From NCBI GenBank assembly GCA_009787745.1, contig WQST01000035.1:1-15173 (forward strand): 15,173 nt of DNA, in the 5' to 3' direction. The notes under the pieces were generated by a model. The model ran no database searches and was not told the DNA's origin. It saw only the letters and a program-made list of their open reading frames with translations. The first letter of the stretch is position 1, and each line of letters begins with the position of its first letter. Shown here one piece after another: positions 13,524 to 15,173 of the stretch. A program made the position numbers and the translations under genes. The DNA comes from Lachnospiraceae bacterium. GTDB taxonomy: Bacteria > Bacillota > Clostridia > Lachnospirales > Lachnospiraceae.

Positions 13524-13819
13524 ACACCGATTCCTCCATGAAAACCCTGCATCCTCGCATTTGATACATTGTACCCCCAATTAACGCCGGCCCCATAAAC
13601 AGTTATTCCTTTTGTTTCCATTAACTCATCATAGTCATCAAGCCAGTTATATGCCTTTTTTTCTTCCTCATCCTCGCATAAATATAAAACGTATCCGTCG
13701 CCAAACGGTTTATCTGATACAAAAACAAAAATATTATCGGCATATTTTTTAGTCATTTCGTCTTTTGAGCCATAATCAATTGCATCATTGCCCCAAAAAT
13801 CTTTTAATTTATTATCCAT
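13520..13819 (-). CDS. Hypothetical acidic protein coupled to the retropepsin-like gene
   Basis: I do not recognise a family. The 99-residue product from the ATG at 13819 is acidic, with DKPFGDGYVLYLCEDEEEKKAYNWLDDYDEL in the middle (split here as two segments of one region, about 39-69) and a Gly/Asn-rich C-terminus GAGVNWGYNVSNARMQGFHGGIGV. No signal peptide or membrane span is seen. The frame can be read from the ATG at 13888, but a TATAAT ends one base before that ATG, so its transcript would start inside the extension. GGAGG (13828-13832) lies 8 bp before 13819. The stop overlaps the retropepsin-like start by 4 bp, so the two are translated together and probably act together. Confidence 0.7.
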   Translation of the reverse strand: MDNKLKDFWGNDAIDYGSKDEMTKKYADNIFVFVSDKPFGDGYVLYLCEDEEEKKAYNWLDDYDELMETKGITVYGAGVNWGYNVSNARMQGFHGGIGV

Positions 13820-13827
13820 TAAGGCTA

Positions 13828-13832
13828 CCTCC
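13828..13832 (-). promoter_or_regulatory. Ribosome binding site setting the start at 13819
   Basis: Minus-strand GGAGG, 8 bp before the ATG at 13819. Together with the promoter at 13889-13917 it excludes the longer start at 13888. Confidence 0.7.
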
Positions 13833-13888
13833 AGTGCTTTAAGGTAACAATTTGGTTGAACTGTGATTTTTAATCTCTTGCTACTCAT

Positions 13889-13917
13889 ATTATACCGAAA
13901 ACCATTTTTCGATTCAA
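13889..13917 (-). promoter_or_regulatory. Promoter of the hypothetical/retropepsin gene pair
   Basis: The minus strand has TTGAAT (13912-13917), a 17-bp spacer and TATAAT (13889-13894). Transcription would begin near 13882, leaving a leader of about 60 nt before the ATG at 13819. The terminator at 12956-12980 ends the same unit. Confidence 0.7.
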
Positions 13918-13980
13918 GTATTTTATGTTATTCAAAAAAAGGAAAATTCGATATTATCCGGCTTCCTACAAATTAATTTT

Positions 13981-14002
13981 TGGTCAACTTTTGGTCAACA
14001 AA
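13981..14002 (+). repeat. Right-end TGGTCAAC tandem repeat, candidate attR
   Basis: Two TGGTCAAC copies start 11 bp apart (13981 and 13992), the same spacing and direction as at the left end. TTTTGGTCAACAAA at 13989-14002 is identical to 2570-2583, and TGGTCAACTTTT at 13981-13992 is identical to 2584-2595. Confidence 0.55.
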
Positions 14003-14216
14003 GTTACGAAAAATTATGATAAATCTTAATAATTCCGAATGCTCATTTCACTAATACCCGTGCATTTATGCGGATCCCGTGAACTTACGAGAACTTACAA
14101 AACTCACCTAACTACTTGACGACAGGGTGTCTTGTTTATAAAACAGAAAATAAAAAATTATGATGTGAGCAACCGGAGCAAATAAGGTACTGGGAATTGA
14201 TGGAATATATAACAAA

Positions 14217-14275
14217 CCAAAACCCCTATAAATGCCAGTGTTAAAGGCACTTTCGGGGTTTTGGCTTGTTTTGTT
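14217..14275 (-). terminator. Rho-independent terminator, probably of the AraC-type gene, bidirectional
   Basis: CCAAAACCCC (14217-14226) and GGGGTTTTGG (14255-14264) form a perfect 10-bp stem, with an inner TGCC/GGCA pairing. T-rich tracts follow on both strands (TTGTTTTGTTTTT on plus; TTTGTTATAT on minus). It lies about 115 bp beyond the minus-strand stop at 14381. Confidence 0.8.
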
Positions 14276-14380
14276 TTTAGTATGATTTTTGAGTTTTAGG
14301 CGGCAACGCTGTAGGAGGGTAAAAGTAATTGATTTTACTGTTTCGGTGCAAAATTCGACGATTACTATAAATGGGTAAAA

Positions 14381-15173
14381 TCACGCTTTCATTTCCCTCA
14401 CTGGCCGCATTTCAATGTAGCCGCGCCAGCCAAACGGGGTAAGCTGCATTCGGGGCGCAAGCTCATCAGCGTATTGATAACCGTAGACTTCGGGATTAAA
14501 CTTTTTCATTGCATCCCATAAATCACCGATTGCTTCTCCAAACTTCTCATCGTCAAAAGGTTCACCTTGAAACACGAGCATTTTGCAGGGTTCAAGGTCA
14601 ATAACATCAAAGCCCTCCGGTAGTTCCCCTACATAATCAGCCGGGACTTCTACGGCTGCCGCATAAACCCCTGTGCCTTTCGGGCGCATATTATCCGGCA
14701 GCCATACACAAACGAACTCATACAAAGCCTCTTTGATTTCGTTGAGAAAATCCGCCGGGGCAGGACAACCCGATTTACCGCAGCCGACCTCTTCGCAATA
14801 CTCAAAATAATCCGTGGCTTTTTTACTGCGATAGAGAATTAATTTGCGCGCGGGTCTTTCCATAATTTGTGTAAACACAACCGCTGTTTGTTTTTCCATA
14901 CTTGTTTCCTCCGATTTTAATTTTTGGCGGTCGAGATAACGATACGGAATTAACCAACCTTCGGGCTTTTGATAAGCGGTATACTTTTTCGGTGTTATTC
15001 CGAAAGCGTTTGAAAAAGCCCTTGTAAATCCTTCGTGACTGTCAAAAACAAAATCAAGCGCAACGTCAATCACTCGCGGCTTGCCTTGCCGCAACGCATG
15101 AGCGGATTGTGTCAACCGCTCACGGCGAATATATTCAAAAGGCGACAAGCCTGTTTCGGCCTTAAACAGCCTT
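14381..15173 (-). CDS. AraC-family transcriptional regulator with GyrI-like effector domain, 5'-partial
   Basis: The frame is open to the window edge; reading in from 15173 gives RLFKAETGLSPFEYIRRERL, the second half of the first AraC helix-turn-helix. It continues with VALDFVFDSHEGFTRAFSNAFGITPKKY, the second helix-turn-helix and its signature. A linker leads to a GyrI-like/effector-binding domain (about 150 residues, from EKQTAVVFTQIMERPARKL to RGYIEMRP) containing a cysteine-bearing loop CGKSGCPAP. This N-terminal HTH plus C-terminal small-molecule domain is typical of regulators controlling efflux or stress genes in Firmicutes. Codon use and GC level resemble the nrdD-pyrF side, so it is taken as host chromosome. 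The TTG at 15148 is not a real start; the true start lies outside. Confidence 0.92.
   Translation of the reverse strand, partial: RLFKAETGLSPFEYIRRERLTQSAHALRQGKPRVIDVALDFVFDSHEGFTRAFSNAFGITPKKYTAYQKPEGWLIPYRYLDRQKLKSEETSMEKQTAVVFTQIMERPARKLILYRSKKATDYFEYCEEVGCGKSGCPAPADFLNEIKEALYEFVCVWLPDNMRPKGTGVYAAAVEVPADYVGELPEGFDVIDLEPCKMLVFQGEPFDDEKFGEAIGDLWDAMKKFNPEVYGYQYADELAPRMQLTPFGWRGYIEMRPVREMKA

Larger units (their letters stand above)
2570..14002. mobile_element. Candidate integrative/mobilizable genomic island, partly decayed
   Basis: The segment between the two TGGTCAAC repeat clusters is more AT-rich than the nrdD-pyrF and AraC flanks. It contains a tyrosine integrase remnant at its left end, a relaxase remnant, a serine recombinase and a complete biosynthetic operon. 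The 14-nt word TTTTGGTCAACAAA occurs at 2570-2583 and again in the same orientation at 13989-14002, as expected if a core site were duplicated by integration. The integrase reads outward to the left end, the usual layout. The boundaries are inferred: the repeated words could instead be arm-type integrase-binding sites, with the true core nearby. Loss of parts of both integrase and relaxase suggests the island no longer moves by itself. Confidence 0.55.
13918..14380. other. Gene-free stretch at the right island boundary
   Basis: I see no convincing gene. From left to right it holds an AT-rich spacer, the TGGTCAAC repeat pair (13981-13999), about 210 bp without recognisable coding or RNA content (14003-14216), a strong hairpin terminator (14217-14275), and about 105 bp of plain spacer up to the AraC-type gene's stop. 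Confidence 0.6.

Noticed and set aside
13820..13888. N-terminal extension of the acidic protein to the ATG at 13888
   Set aside because: A TATAAT lies directly against that ATG, so it would be at or before the transcription start; GGAGG supports 13819.
13980..14003. CRISPR-like array from repeated TGGTCAAC
   Set aside because: Only two 8-bp copies per end with 3-bp gaps; no spacers or cas genes.
14003..14216. RNA gene or riboswitch in the gap
   Set aside because: No tRNA-like cloverleaf, conserved riboswitch core or stable structure could be recognised by eye.

Overview
The window looks like a chromosomal segment of an anaerobic, low-GC Gram-positive bacterium, most likely a gut-type Clostridia (Bacillota). 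This rests on strong GGAGG ribosome binding sites, an oxygen-sensitive class III ribonucleotide reductase, and Clostridia-like mobile-element proteins. The species cannot be named from sequence alone. Two ordinary chromosomal flanks, a 3' nrdD fragment plus pyrF on the left and an AraC/GyrI-type regulator entering from the right edge, bracket a visibly more AT-rich accessory island at about 2570-14002.

The island is framed by tandem TGGTCAAC motifs in direct orientation at both ends, including a shared 14-nt word, TTTTGGTCAACAAA. A decayed tyrosine integrase lies just inside the left end: its catalytic half is intact, but its core-binding domain has an internal deletion. Next come a frameshifted zinc-finger protein, then a tightly coupled minus-strand biosynthetic operon, then a switch and mobilization region. 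That last region holds a serine recombinase, a relaxase remnant, a small HTH protein, and a retropepsin-like gene with an uncharacterised partner.

The operon (11045 down to 4015) encodes a one-module NRPS (condensation, adenylation, carrier, terminal reductase), a fatty-acyl-AMP/CoA-ligase-like enzyme, a free acyl carrier protein, a two-helix membrane protein resembling DUF6232, and a small Asn-rich protein. The simplest reading is that the ligase loads an acyl group on the free carrier, the condensation domain joins it to one amino acid on the NRPS carrier, and the reductase releases an N-acyl amino aldehyde or alcohol. The last two proteins share a GVINxG...ITN-like motif, at the C-terminus of one and the N-terminus of the next, and may form an interacting pair.

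The most striking feature is at 11420-11600. Two 26-bp sites, each an imperfect dyad of two 12-bp arms around an asymmetric AG/CT centre, lie in inverted orientation and start 3 bp from the stop codon of the serine recombinase. They enclose a promoter-like sequence (TTGACA, 17 bp, TGG-TAAGGT). This has the architecture of a site-specific DNA inversion switch. As drawn, the promoter points away from the biosynthetic operon; after inversion it would point through the divergent ribbon-helix-helix gene towards the NRPS. I therefore propose a phase-variable NRPS cluster on a decaying integrative element. The site structure is seen directly; the regulatory consequence is inference.
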